A stretch of 11,667 nt of DNA from JACTOJ01 sp032335695 (GTDB lineage Bacteria > Bacillota > Clostridia > Clostridiales > Clostridiaceae), in contig NZ_JACTOJ010000052.1 of the NCBI RefSeq assembly GCF_032335695.1, forward strand, positions 1-11,667, in the 5' to 3' direction. Below the pieces are notes generated by a model, which saw only the letters and a program-made list of their open reading frames with translations, made no database searches and had not been told where the DNA came from. A program made the translations under genes and the position numbers. This document shows, in pieces, positions 1 to 6,263 of this stretch. How positions within the stretch are numbered: the stretch's first letter is position 1; every line of letters starts with the position of its first letter.

Positions 1-9
1 GAACTAGCT

Positions 10-57
10 TAAATCCAATAGCGAAGCGGTGATGATACATGCTTTCTACTGGATTTA
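10..57. repeat. 12-bp inverted repeat (hairpin) in the remnant
   Basis: TAAATCCAATAG (10-21) and CTACTGGATTTA (46-57) are inverted copies with one mismatch in 12, separated by 24 bases. The repeat sits exactly where the reading frame of the remnant is interrupted. It could be a small inserted hairpin or chance pairing. Confidence 0.4.
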
Positions 58-240
58 GTTTATCAAAATTTATTAGAAATTTGTATACGGAGAATTTTTG
101 ACGGTTACAAAATAAGTGCTTCTTCCTATGCTATAAAGATCAAATTACACTGGCGAACTTCAGTGGACAATAGTTTTCAGGAAGAAACACTTTCAGTTAT
201 GAAGGAAAATGAAAAGTGGTGTATAGCAGCTGTAAAATAA
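22..240 (+). pseudogene. C-terminal remnant of a small NTF2-like/lipoprotein-type protein
   Basis: A reading frame is open from just after a TAG (19-21) to TAA at 238-240, but it has no ATG, GTG or TTG near its beginning. The translated end (residues around SFQEETLSVMKENEKWCIAAVK) has the pattern 'strand, then L-V/M-K-E-N-x-K-W-x-I' that closes many NTF2-like or DUF4829/DUF4878-type extracytoplasmic proteins. A neighbouring frame (20-58) reads SEAVMIHAFYWI, which could be the upstream part shifted by one base, so the gene looks frameshifted near position 50. The family call rests only on this terminal pattern and is an inference. The fragment may continue left of the window. Confidence 0.35.
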
Positions 241-259
241 AATGCAAGCTGCAAAATTT

Positions 260-1147
260 CTATTGGGCAATTTGAGGTTTTTTCTCATTTCTCATATTTA
301 GCAATAGCTGAGGTTTGTCAGAGATTATTCCATCTACATTTAATTTAAGCATATTATCTATTTCATCTGGCCTATCTACAGACCACGCATATATTTCTTT
401 GTTATTACTGTGTATATCATCTACCAGCTTCTTATTCACTATATTTTTTTGTATGCTATAAAAATCCACCTTTAGTGAGGATAAATTTCGCGTAGGCTGA
501 CTTACAATATACCCAGTCTGAATGTGAGGATTTAATCTCTTAACATATAGCAATATATCGTAATTTAAAGAATGAACCTTGCATTGATCCACAAAATTAT
601 CCTTATCAATAATATTCACCACATTTTTAGTGAGATCCTTAATGTTTCCGTTGGGCTTTATTTCTATTATCAAATTCTGCTTGCCATAACTTGCTTTAAT
701 TACTGAATCTAAGGTAGGAATCCTTTCTATGCCATTTCCTGGTGAAGTTGCCGCTAGGTTTAGTTTCTCAATCTGCTTATAGGTTACTTGATCCACATAC
801 TTATTTAAGCCAGTGAGTCTTTTTAGATTTCTATCATGCAGCAGCACTACTACTCCATCCTTAGTTTCCTGCACATCTATTTCCGCACGGCCCACTTTAT
901 TATTTATGGAGTTTTGAATTGCTTCAAGAGAATTTTCCACTCCTCCAAAGCCAAGCGCTCTATGGGCCACTACTTTTACATTATTAATATCTATCTTTTT
1001 ATTAAAATTTAAAGGCTTAAGGGAGTTAATTTTAGAGCTAACTTTAGTTATATCCTTCTCTTCAGCTTTTTTATATCCATTATCCGCAATAAAGCCTAAT
1101 AATATAAGTATAGCAATTATAGGAAAAATTATATATTTTTTCTTCAT
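260..1147 (-). CDS. Membrane-anchored glycerophosphodiester phosphodiesterase (GDPD family)
   Basis: This 295-residue protein is predicted to hydrolyse glycerophosphodiesters to sn-glycerol 3-phosphate and an alcohol at the outer face of the membrane. Residues 1-22 (MKKKYIIFPIIAILILLGF) form an uncleaved signal anchor with no lipobox cysteine. The GDPD barrel begins at about residue 58 with VVAHRALGFGGVENSLEAI (H62, R63, E71, N72), then AEIDVQETKDG (E89, D91) and the second catalytic histidine in LLHDR (H104). E162 and K164 in IIEIKPNG are the next conserved strand, and the C-terminal VDGIISDKP motif closes the barrel. The usual HRG is HRA here, a mild variant. The start is preceded by GGGGG about ten bases upstream. 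The gene is separated from the APH gene upstream by 162 bases and a hairpin, so it is probably its own transcript. Confidence 0.92.
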   Translation of the reverse strand: MKKKYIIFPIIAILILLGFIADNGYKKAEEKDITKVSSKINSLKPLNFNKKIDINNVKVVAHRALGFGGVENSLEAIQNSINNKVGRAEIDVQETKDGVVVLLHDRNLKRLTGLNKYVDQVTYKQIEKLNLAATSPGNGIERIPTLDSVIKASYGKQNLIIEIKPNGNIKDLTKNVVNIIDKDNFVDQCKVHSLNYDILLYVKRLNPHIQTGYIVSQPTRNLSSLKVDFYSIQKNIVNKKLVDDIHSNNKEIYAWSVDRPDEIDNMLKLNVDGIISDKPQLLLNMRNEKKPQIAQ

Positions 1148-1283
1148 ACCCCATCAACCCCCAATGCAATTATGATTTATTTTTTCTGTAGCCAGAGAAT
1201 TTTTAGTTTAGTAACTCCCCTGTCATGTATTAATACGATATTTCTATATATTATGTCTCTAATAATCATAAAAATCAAATTAC

Positions 1284-1300
1284 ATTGGCTTTTTGCCAAT
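1284..1300 (-). terminator. Hairpin after the APH gene, weak terminator
   Basis: A perfect 6-bp stem (ATTGGC/GCCAAT) encloses a 5-base loop, beginning ten bases after the APH stop codon. Read on the minus strand it is followed by GTAATTTGATTTTTA, which is T-rich but not an immediate T-run. It probably ends the merR-methyltransferase-APH transcript, though perhaps inefficiently. Confidence 0.5.
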
Positions 1301-1309
1301 TATCCGAAA

Positions 1310-2086
1310 TTAAAACAACTCATCCAACAAAATATAATAATCTAATTTTTCTTTATTTAGTTGGATGCCTATCTGCTCTAATAACAAAGCATCATACTTC
1401 TTTGTTTTAAAGTTATGTCTTAAGGAACGAATACAGAGTGCCACATCCTGCCACAAATCTGCTACTCCTGCACGTCCAATATCAATAAATCCTGTTATCT
1501 GTTCATCGTCAGCAAAAATGTTGGGAAGGCAATAATCACCGTGAGTAAAAACCAGCTCTTCATTTTCAGGTATGTTACTATTTAGAAAGTTAAGCAATTC
1601 CTGCGGGGATGAAAAGCCATTGCTGCTTGCTTCCCAGTCACTCATATCCACCCTGTTAAGTCTAATATTCTCAGCAGCATCCTTCAGTTTCTTATGTAAG
1701 TTATTATGTGCAGGGCAATCCTTAATATTCACGGATTTCAGCAAATTAATGCCCTTTGCAAGCAAAGAAACTGCTAAAGCAGGATTTTTTAGGTAATAAT
1801 CATCACATAGCATCTTACCGCCAATTTCCGAAATCAAAAGATAATTCATATCCTTTTCTGGCACCCATTCAATTATCTCAGGTACAGGAAGCCTTTCCTG
1901 CAGCCATAGCATATTTTTATATTCCCTTTCAAGCTCACCTGCTTTTGGCTCAGCTTTTAAATATAATACCTCTGCTTCCGAAAAAAATTTATATACAGCT
2001 GCCTGTGAGCAGCCAATATTGTTTTGCTCATACTCCATATTTAAAAGGTGTTTTTTAATCCTATTAGGTAAATGCAAACTATCCAT
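1310..2086 (-). CDS. Aminoglycoside 3'-phosphotransferase, APH(3') family
   Basis: The 258-residue protein is a complete cytoplasmic aminoglycoside kinase by motif. It has the ATP-binding lysine in LYLK (K44) with E52/E54 following, the catalytic loop THGDYCLPNIF (H182, D184, N189), and the metal-binding GFIDIGRAGVADLWQD (D202), which matches the APH(3') signature. The C-terminus YYILLDELF is identical to what I recall for APH(3')-IIIa, and length is close to the 264 residues of that enzyme. The catalytic loop HGDxCLPN resembles APH(3')-II. The expected reaction is ATP-dependent phosphorylation of the 3'-hydroxyl of kanamycin/neomycin-type drugs. It begins 17 bases after the upstream methyltransferase stop with SD AAGGGA, so it is almost certainly the last gene of the operon. 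Real substrate range cannot be read from sequence, and overall divergence from clinical APH types appears high. Confidence 0.92.
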   Translation of the reverse strand: MDSLHLPNRIKKHLLNMEYEQNNIGCSQAAVYKFFSEAEVLYLKAEPKAGELEREYKNMLWLQERLPVPEIIEWVPEKDMNYLLISEIGGKMLCDDYYLKNPALAVSLLAKGINLLKSVNIKDCPAHNNLHKKLKDAAENIRLNRVDMSDWEASSNGFSSPQELLNFLNSNIPENEELVFTHGDYCLPNIFADDEQITGFIDIGRAGVADLWQDVALCIRSLRHNFKTKKYDALLLEQIGIQLNKEKLDYYILLDELF

Positions 2087-2103
2087 AGATATTTCCCTTC
2101 TTT

Positions 2104-2712
2104 TTATCTCTTTCTAACAATATAATCCTGGAAGCCCTGTCTAATTTTCTTACCTTCATATATTCTTTCTAGTGCCCTATCTTCTTTGTACAATATCTCC
2201 ATATCCTGAAAGTACTTGTCCGGTTCACTCTCTGCAAAATAGGAATGTATTACAGGAAAATCATCCATTTGTTCATATTGGTTTTCCCCTAAATCTACAC
2301 CCGTTCCGCAGCGGAAGTCCTTTGTAGTAAGAAAATTTACAAAAAGTAATCCATTTTTCTTTAATACTCGTTTCATTTCATCAATAGCTTCTGAAACCTC
2401 TGTTTTTCTCATATGGAATACTGAATTGTAAGAATAAACAAAGCTAAAAGCCTCATCCTCAAATTCTAAGCTTCTCATATCCCCTCGATTAATATTTAGA
2501 TTTTGTCCTTTTTTATCTGCATATTTATTTGCTGCTTCCAATTGGCTGCTGTTTATTTCTATACCATGGGTGGAGTAGCCATACTCTGAAAATAAACTTA
2601 ATGGTGGACAATCTCCTCCTGCTCCACAATCCAATACTGTCTTATCCATATCTTCCGCATTGCAAAACATTAGAAATCTGTATAAGGGTATTTGCTTAAA
2701 TATCTCGCTCAT
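2104..2712 (-). CDS. Class I SAM-dependent methyltransferase
   Basis: This 202-residue, single-domain Rossmann-fold methyltransferase shows motif I as VLDCGAGGDCPPLSL (residues 26-40), the acidic ribose-binding residue E52 in HGIEIN, and a motif-II-like GDMRSLEFEDEAFSFVYSYNSVFH (77-100). After that comes the helix/strand RVLKKNGLLFVNFL (115-128), typical of the ubiE/Methyltransf_11 group. The substrate is not recognisable. The gene lies 32 bases after the MerR-methyltransferase fusion and 17 bases before APH, with SD GGAGAGGAG, so co-transcription is likely. Its place beside a drug-modifying kinase and under a MerR promoter suggests a small-molecule (possibly antibiotic) methyltransferase rather than a housekeeping enzyme, but that is inference. 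Confidence 0.88.
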   Translation of the reverse strand: MSEIFKQIPLYRFLMFCNAEDMDKTVLDCGAGGDCPPLSLFSEYGYSTHGIEINSSQLEAANKYADKKGQNLNINRGDMRSLEFEDEAFSFVYSYNSVFHMRKTEVSEAIDEMKRVLKKNGLLFVNFLTTKDFRCGTGVDLGENQYEQMDDFPVIHSYFAESEPDKYFQDMEILYKEDRALERIYEGKKIRQGFQDYIVRKR

Positions 2713-2744
2713 TTTTACTCCTCTCCTTTTTTATAAATAAGCTA

Positions 2745-3752
2745 TTAAATATTCCTATTAGCAGCCAAAACACCTACTAGGGGATGTAATTTATGTACTT
2801 CAACCTTGAAATCAGAGTTTGAAAAGCAATTTACCAGCTCTTCAATGCTAGATGGAAAATCCACTTCTGATCCATAGCCTACTGATGAGAACTCTTCTTT
2901 ATAATTATCAGGATTTTCAAAGAACATCAAATCGCCAATAACGATGCTTTGCAGGCTGTCTCCACATATATTAATCATCTTTTCTATGGCCTTTTGCTTA
3001 TATATTGTAGTTAGATGGTGCAGAGCGTAGTTGCAAATAATTTTTGTAACACCCTTTTCCTTTAAATCTACATTCAAATTAGGTTCCTCAAAGGTTCCTA
3101 TATAAAGTTCAACATTATGTGCCTCTTCTCTGGCGGCATTTTCTTTAGCTTGGCTAATCATCCCATCACTGATATCCACACCTATTGCTAATTTTATATT
3201 TTGAGATAGCTGAATAATTTGTTTTCCAGTACCGCAACCTAAGTCAAGTATAACATCCTCAGGATTAGGCTTAACCAATTCATTTATTAATTCTGCTGTT
3301 TTGGCTCTCCAATAATAACTGTCAGTGATGTATTTATTGCTTGCTTTATTAAATCTCTGCTTTACTCTAGTTTCCATATTTGTCATCTTGATAATCTCTA
3401 TAAGCTGCTGAACATCCAAAAAACTATTATTTTGAACTTGCCTTTCGGCTTTATTTAGTGCAGTGATAACTGTATCGATATGCTTCTTTTTTTCCTCTAG
3501 CTCTTTTTTTTGAATACTGATTATGCTTTCTATGTTCGTGCCTTTTTCACTTATAAGCTGCTTTATTTCTTCAAGTGATAATCCAATGAATTTTAGTGTA
3601 GTAATCTGCTGCAGCTTGATAAAATCTTCATCACAATAAATTCTATAACCTGCTTCTGTTTTGAAGGATGGCTTTAACAGCCCAATCTTATCATAATGAA
3701 GCAGTGTTTTAACAGTTATTCCTGATCTTTTAGCGAACTCACTAATTTTCAA
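2745..3752 (-). CDS. MerR-family regulator fused to a SAM methyltransferase domain
   Basis: Residues 1-70 are a MerR DNA-binding domain: KISEFAKRSGITVKTLLHYDKIGLL (helix-turn-helix), then TEAGYRIYCDEDFIKLQQI (the YR-Y wing) and the second helix pair FIGLSLEEIKQLI. Residues 72-108 form the long dimerisation helix. Residues about 135-275 are a class I methyltransferase: ILDLGCGTGKQ (motif I, about 168-178), GVDIS (acidic D for SAM ribose) and CNYALHHL. MerR regulators sense ligands through the C-terminal domain, so SAM or a methylated compound may be the effector, or the protein may be bifunctional. I chose the TTG at 3752 because GGGGG lies 7 bases upstream. A TTG at 3770 would coincide with the predicted transcription start. 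The predicted protein is 335 residues. It heads the operon and has its own MerR-type promoter, implying autoregulation. Confidence 0.88.
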   Translation of the reverse strand: MKISEFAKRSGITVKTLLHYDKIGLLKPSFKTEAGYRIYCDEDFIKLQQITTLKFIGLSLEEIKQLISEKGTNIESIISIQKKELEEKKKHIDTVITALNKAERQVQNNSFLDVQQLIEIIKMTNMETRVKQRFNKASNKYITDSYYWRAKTAELINELVKPNPEDVILDLGCGTGKQIIQLSQNIKLAIGVDISDGMISQAKENAAREEAHNVELYIGTFEEPNLNVDLKEKGVTKIICNYALHHLTTIYKQKAIEKMINICGDSLQSIVIGDLMFFENPDNYKEEFSSVGYGSEVDFPSSIEELVNCFSNSDFKVEVHKLHPLVGVLAANRNI

Positions 3753-3774
3753 GACTCCGCCCCCTTTCAATGCT

Positions 3775-3805
3775 ATTTTAAATCCTAACCTTGGGTTAGA
3801 GTCAA
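3775..3805 (-). promoter_or_regulatory. MerR-type promoter with operator dyad in a 19-bp spacer
   Basis: On the minus strand a -35 element TTGACT (3805-3800) and a -10 element TAAAAT (3780-3775) are separated by exactly 19 bases, the over-long spacing typical of MerR-activated promoters. The spacer contains the perfect dyad CTAACC-CAA-GGTTAG (3799-3785). MerR proteins bind such dyads and untwist the DNA to align the two elements. The predicted start is near 3768, leaving a leader of about 16 bases with SD GGGGG before the TTG at 3752. This is the strongest regulatory call in the window. Confidence 0.85.
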
Positions 3806-3895
3806 TACTATATGACCATTATTTATGTCACATCTTACCGTAGTACCTATAAATGCGAAAAGGTAGAATAGATTCTCTTGCCTCTTCACATTTAA

Positions 3896-4195
3896 CTACT
3901 CTATATAAGTAGTCCACTTACCGCATTTATTACAAAAATATAGAGCAAAATCCAATGTTTCATCAGCGGCATCCAAATCAAAAGTAAAAGCGTTTTTATC
4001 TTTGATGAGTCCTATATCCTTACGCCAGACACTAAATCTTTCCGCATCACATTCCGGGCACTCAGAATCACATTTCCCTACATATTCAAAATCATCAATC
4101 CTTCCTTATTCCGTTATCCTGTAAAAATTGGACTATAACCTCTTCATAACTTAAATCTGAATGCTGAATAAAATCTTCTAATTTCAAAAATTCAC
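3896..4195 (-). pseudogene. Frameshifted small zinc-ribbon protein
   Basis: Two adjoining minus-strand frames together make one protein of about 100 residues. The first (from TTG 4187 or GTG 4195) reads LKLEDFIQHSDLSYEEVI and on to NGIRKD, then hits TGA at 4097-4095. The second, one frame over, begins at about 4099 with DDFEYVGKCDSECPEC, continues to ALYFCNKCGKWTTYIE and stops at 3896. The paired cysteines (CDSECPEC and CNKC) look like a zinc ribbon. GGAGG (4211-4207) is well placed for the GTG at 4195, but that frame needs one extra T in the run of five Ts to join the first segment. The locus therefore carries one or two single-base lesions. I do not recognise the family. Confidence 0.6.
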
Positions 4196-4261
4196 TCGTT
4201 CTTAAACCTCCTTCGCATTCTTAGCATATTCTCTTTTTATGAAGATCATGCAATATTGGAC

Positions 4262-4369
4262 TTATTTCAGCCATTCTTCATAAAGCATAAACCTACCATA
4301 AAATACAACGTATATTACAGGAATGATTATAAATATAAAGCTATACAAATTCAAACTACAATAACTTAT
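4262..4369 (-). pseudogene. Possible C-terminal remnant of a membrane protein
   Basis: An open frame of 35 codons ends at 4262 and begins just after a TAA. It reads NLYSFIFIIIPVIYVVFYG, a good transmembrane segment, followed by RFMLYEEWLK. There is no ATG and no Shine-Dalgarno sequence before the TTG codons, so it looks like the tail of a lost membrane protein. It could also be an AT-rich chance frame. Confidence 0.3.
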
Positions 4370-4503
4370 TTAATATCTATCAGAATAAATTAACATTAAT
4401 ACCATACAAATTTTGTTGATTTTCAAAATATATATTGACTACATATCGTTTTTGAAATTTTTTATTAGACATTAAATTACTATATGAAATTATTAACAAT
4501 TTT

Positions 4504-4556
4504 TAAATGTAATATATGGTATTTACATTTATTGTATACTATGGTAATATAATTAC
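4504..4556. promoter_or_regulatory. Two adjacent palindromes overlapping promoter-like elements
   Basis: TAAATGTAA (4504-4512) and TTACATTTA (4523-4531) are perfect 9-bp inverted arms around a 10-base spacer. Fourteen bases on, GTAAT-ATA-ATTAC (4544-4556) is a second perfect dyad sharing the GTAA/TTAC core. On the plus strand TTTACA (4522-4527) could be a -35 element, and TAATAT (4545-4550, 17-base spacer) or TATAAT (4548-4553, 20-base spacer) a -10 element. This could be a promoter flanked by operator sites for the 5055 operon, but the distance of about 500 bases to the gene makes that uncertain. Confidence 0.3.
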
Positions 4557-4953
4557 ATGCACTGTAAAATTATATCTTGTTACTACTAATTAACTAATAA
4601 AATTATTAATAATTACTTCAATATTTATGTATATACTACTTCTATCTATAGGCAACAGCATACCTATCTACATCATATTCTATATTTTTTACGTTTATTA
4701 TAAGCATAGATATCACTATTAATTATAAGCTTAAAATTTATGTAAGCTAATTACTTGAAATTGCAGCTTCCAAAATACACCAAGCTAATTCCTATAAATT
4801 ATTTTCTTTAAAACAATTTTGAACAATAACTTTATTTTCCTAGAAATTAAAGGCAGCTCGAGATGCTTTTAATATATAAACTTTTAAAATACACAATATA
4901 TTATTGCAACAAACTAGTTTAAAACAACTTTTTTGTTACAATGACGCTTATTT

Positions 4954-4971
4954 TTAAATTAGCTAATTTAA
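4954..4971. promoter_or_regulatory. 18-bp perfect palindrome upstream of the secreted-protein gene
   Basis: TTAAATTAGCTAATTTAA is a perfect 18-bp palindrome 83 bases before the ATG at 5055. It lies just downstream of TACAAT (4937-4942), a good -10 hexamer, although I see no matching -35. The position suits a repressor operator, but chance palindromes are easier in such AT-rich DNA. Confidence 0.35.
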
Positions 4972-5054
4972 GTTATATCTACTAATGTATCTATATCATT
5001 TAAAAGTTTAATAACAATTGAACAAAATAATATTAAGAAATGGGGAGAAATATA

Positions 5055-5453
5055 ATGAAAAATAATAAAATTAAAGGTCTGGTTATTGCACTCACAATAG
5101 GCTTTATGAATTTAATTCCAATAGCAGCTAACGCATCAACAACCTATGAAACATGGTCTACAAGAGGCGTAAAGTATCTTGCATGGTCAAAAGATACTTT
5201 AGATTGGACAGTTAATTCTAATCTTGACATTACTTCTTATGACGCTCGCCAAGAAGAAAGTGGACTATTTGTTAGTGTTCAAGGATATTCAAAGTTGAGC
5301 TACTCTAATGCTGATAATCTCTATGTTAACTTTAAACATAAATTTACAGCAGGTGCTGTAATTGGTGGACAAACTCTTGGATGGGATACAACAATTACCG
5401 ATCAGGCTCATGCAACTTGGTCAGGAAATGCAGATTGGTCATATGACGTTTAA
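5055..5453 (+). CDS. Sec-secreted, tryptophan-rich protein of unknown family; candidate bacteriocin
   Basis: I do not recognise the family. The 132-residue product has a clear signal peptide: basic MKNNKIK, hydrophobic core to residue 23, and an A-N-A cleavage site at 25-27. The 105-residue mature part lacks cysteine, holds six tryptophans (W34, W44, W51, W110, W122, W128), is rich in Ser, Thr, Tyr, Asp and Asn, and alternates polar and aromatic residues as in beta-strands. The end is ATWSGNADWSYDV. No lipobox, LPxTG, transmembrane or double-glycine leader is present. The ATG at 5055 is preferred because GGGGAG lies 7 bases before it; the ATG at 5040 lacks an SD. Two hairpins and an ABC transporter follow. 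The layout (secreted small protein, then ATPase, then permease) resembles lactococcin-972-type loci, but I see no convincing match to that peptide family. A secreted toxin, bacteriocin or surface protein are all possible. Confidence 0.8.
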   Translation: MKNNKIKGLVIALTIGFMNLIPIAANASTTYETWSTRGVKYLAWSKDTLDWTVNSNLDITSYDARQEESGLFVSVQGYSKLSYSNADNLYVNFKHKFTAGAVIGGQTLGWDTTITDQAHATWSGNADWSYDV

Positions 5454-5475
5454 TTTTTGCCTAAAAGTAATGATT

Positions 5476-5512
5476 TAAGTTAAATGAATATATTTACGCT
5501 CATTTAGACTTA
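5476..5512 (+). other. First intergenic hairpin after the secreted-protein gene
   Basis: TAAGTTAAATGA (5476-5487) pairs with TCATTTAGACTTA (5500-5512), giving 12 base pairs with one bulged G and a 12-base loop. It begins 22 bases after the stop codon. What follows is TATATACAC rather than a T-run, so it is more likely a 3'-stabilising or processing structure than a strong terminator. Confidence 0.5.
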
Positions 5513-5524
5513 TATACACTAAAA

Positions 5525-5570
5525 TACCCATCTACTTGTGGACTAACAATTTACTGCAAGTAGATGGGTA
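5525..5570 (+). other. Second, strong hairpin between secreted-protein gene and ABC genes
   Basis: TACCCATCTACTTG (5525-5538) and CAAGTAGATGGGTA (5557-5570) form a perfect 14-bp stem with an 18-base loop. On the plus strand it is followed by AATTATGAAGGAG, with no T-run, and the ribosome-binding site of the ATPase gene starts only 7 bases after the stem. It is therefore not a typical intrinsic terminator. A role in partial read-through, RNA processing or protection of the upstream mRNA, or in tuning ATPase translation, would explain it. Confidence 0.7.
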
Positions 5571-5591
5571 AATTATGAAGGAGATAGTTTT

Positions 5592-6263
5592 ATGATAAAA
5601 TGTGTAGATCTCTCTAAAAGTTATTCCAGCACTTCTATTATAATAGATAAATCAAATTTTGAAATAAGAGATAATAAAATTTCATTCTTAATGGGTCCCA
5701 ATGGCTCAGGAAAAACCACATTTATTAAATGCATGATGGAGATGGAAAAACATAACGGTAAATTTATTTTTGATGACAAAAGCATTAATGAAATAAGAGA
5801 TAAGTGCTTGGTAATATGGGATGATTGCCCCTTTTACACCAATATAAGTGGAATAAATAATCTTATAATTTGGGGTGAAGGTAAACAAACACAAAAACGA
5901 ATTGAACAGATAGCTAATAATTACTTAGATTATGGCTTATTAAAAAGAAAAGTTAAAACATATTCTTATGGGCAAAAGAAAAAATTAGCATTAGCTCTAG
6001 TAGAAATTTTGGAGCCACGGTACTTAATAATGGATGAAATTTCAAATGGTCTTGACTATGAGATGATAAGATCGTTAAAAAAAACCATTAAAAGTTGGGC
6101 AAGTAATATGACCATTATACTTACAGGACATCAATTTAGTTTTTATAATGAAATGATTGATGATTTGTTTGTATTTAAAGATAGAAAAATACTGCTATTA
6201 AAAAAAGATTTCTGTGATAGCGGCGCTAAACTGGAGGATATATATGATGAAGAAATACATTAA
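5592..6263 (+). CDS. ABC transporter ATP-binding protein
   Basis: The 223-residue cytoplasmic ATPase subunit has Walker A GPNGSGKT (35-42), a signature motif in degenerate form SYGQKKKLALA (125-135), Walker B YLIMDE (144-149), D-loop SNGLD (151-155) and the switch histidine in LTGHQ (H180). The Q-loop is unusual: where a glutamine is expected the protein reads CLVIWDDCPFY (72-82), with aspartates in place of Q. SD AAGGAG lies 8 bases before the ATG. It follows the secreted-protein gene and overlaps the permease gene, so the two form one exporter. By context it would move the upstream secreted protein, a related compound, or protect the cell from it, although the signal peptide means Sec could do the export and leave immunity as the transporter's task. 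Confidence 0.93.
   Translation: MIKCVDLSKSYSSTSIIIDKSNFEIRDNKISFLMGPNGSGKTTFIKCMMEMEKHNGKFIFDDKSINEIRDKCLVIWDDCPFYTNISGINNLIIWGEGKQTQKRIEQIANNYLDYGLLKRKVKTYSYGQKKKLALALVEILEPRYLIMDEISNGLDYEMIRSLKKTIKSWASNMTIILTGHQFSFYNEMIDDLFVFKDRKILLLKKDFCDSGAKLEDIYDEEIH

Larger units (their letters stand above)
4373..5039. other. AT-rich non-coding stretch of about 670 bp
   Basis: I see no reading frame with a start, a ribosome-binding site and protein-like composition on either strand. The stretch is extremely AT-rich and holds several perfect palindromes, listed separately, which cluster at 4504-4556 and at 4954-4971. It probably contains the promoter and control region of the secreted-protein/ABC operon that begins at 5055. 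No tRNA- or rRNA-like segment and no recognisable riboswitch core was found. Confidence 0.6.

Noticed and set aside
1572..2058. Plus-strand open frames of 74 and 100 codons
   Set aside because: They lie entirely antisense to the APH gene, have no ribosome-binding site, and their composition mirrors the APH coding strand.
3844..3865. TACCT/AGGTA hairpin upstream of the MerR promoter
   Set aside because: The stem is only 5 bp with a 12-base loop, which is expected by chance.
5055..5453. Direct assignment of the secreted protein as lactococcin 972
   Set aside because: Gene order is similar, but the mature sequence does not show the family's conserved Gly/Trp/Tyr/His pattern, so only the layout comparison is kept.
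5706..5894. Minus-strand frame of 62 codons
   Set aside because: It is antisense to the ABC ATPase, has no Shine-Dalgarno site, and shows no recognisable motif.
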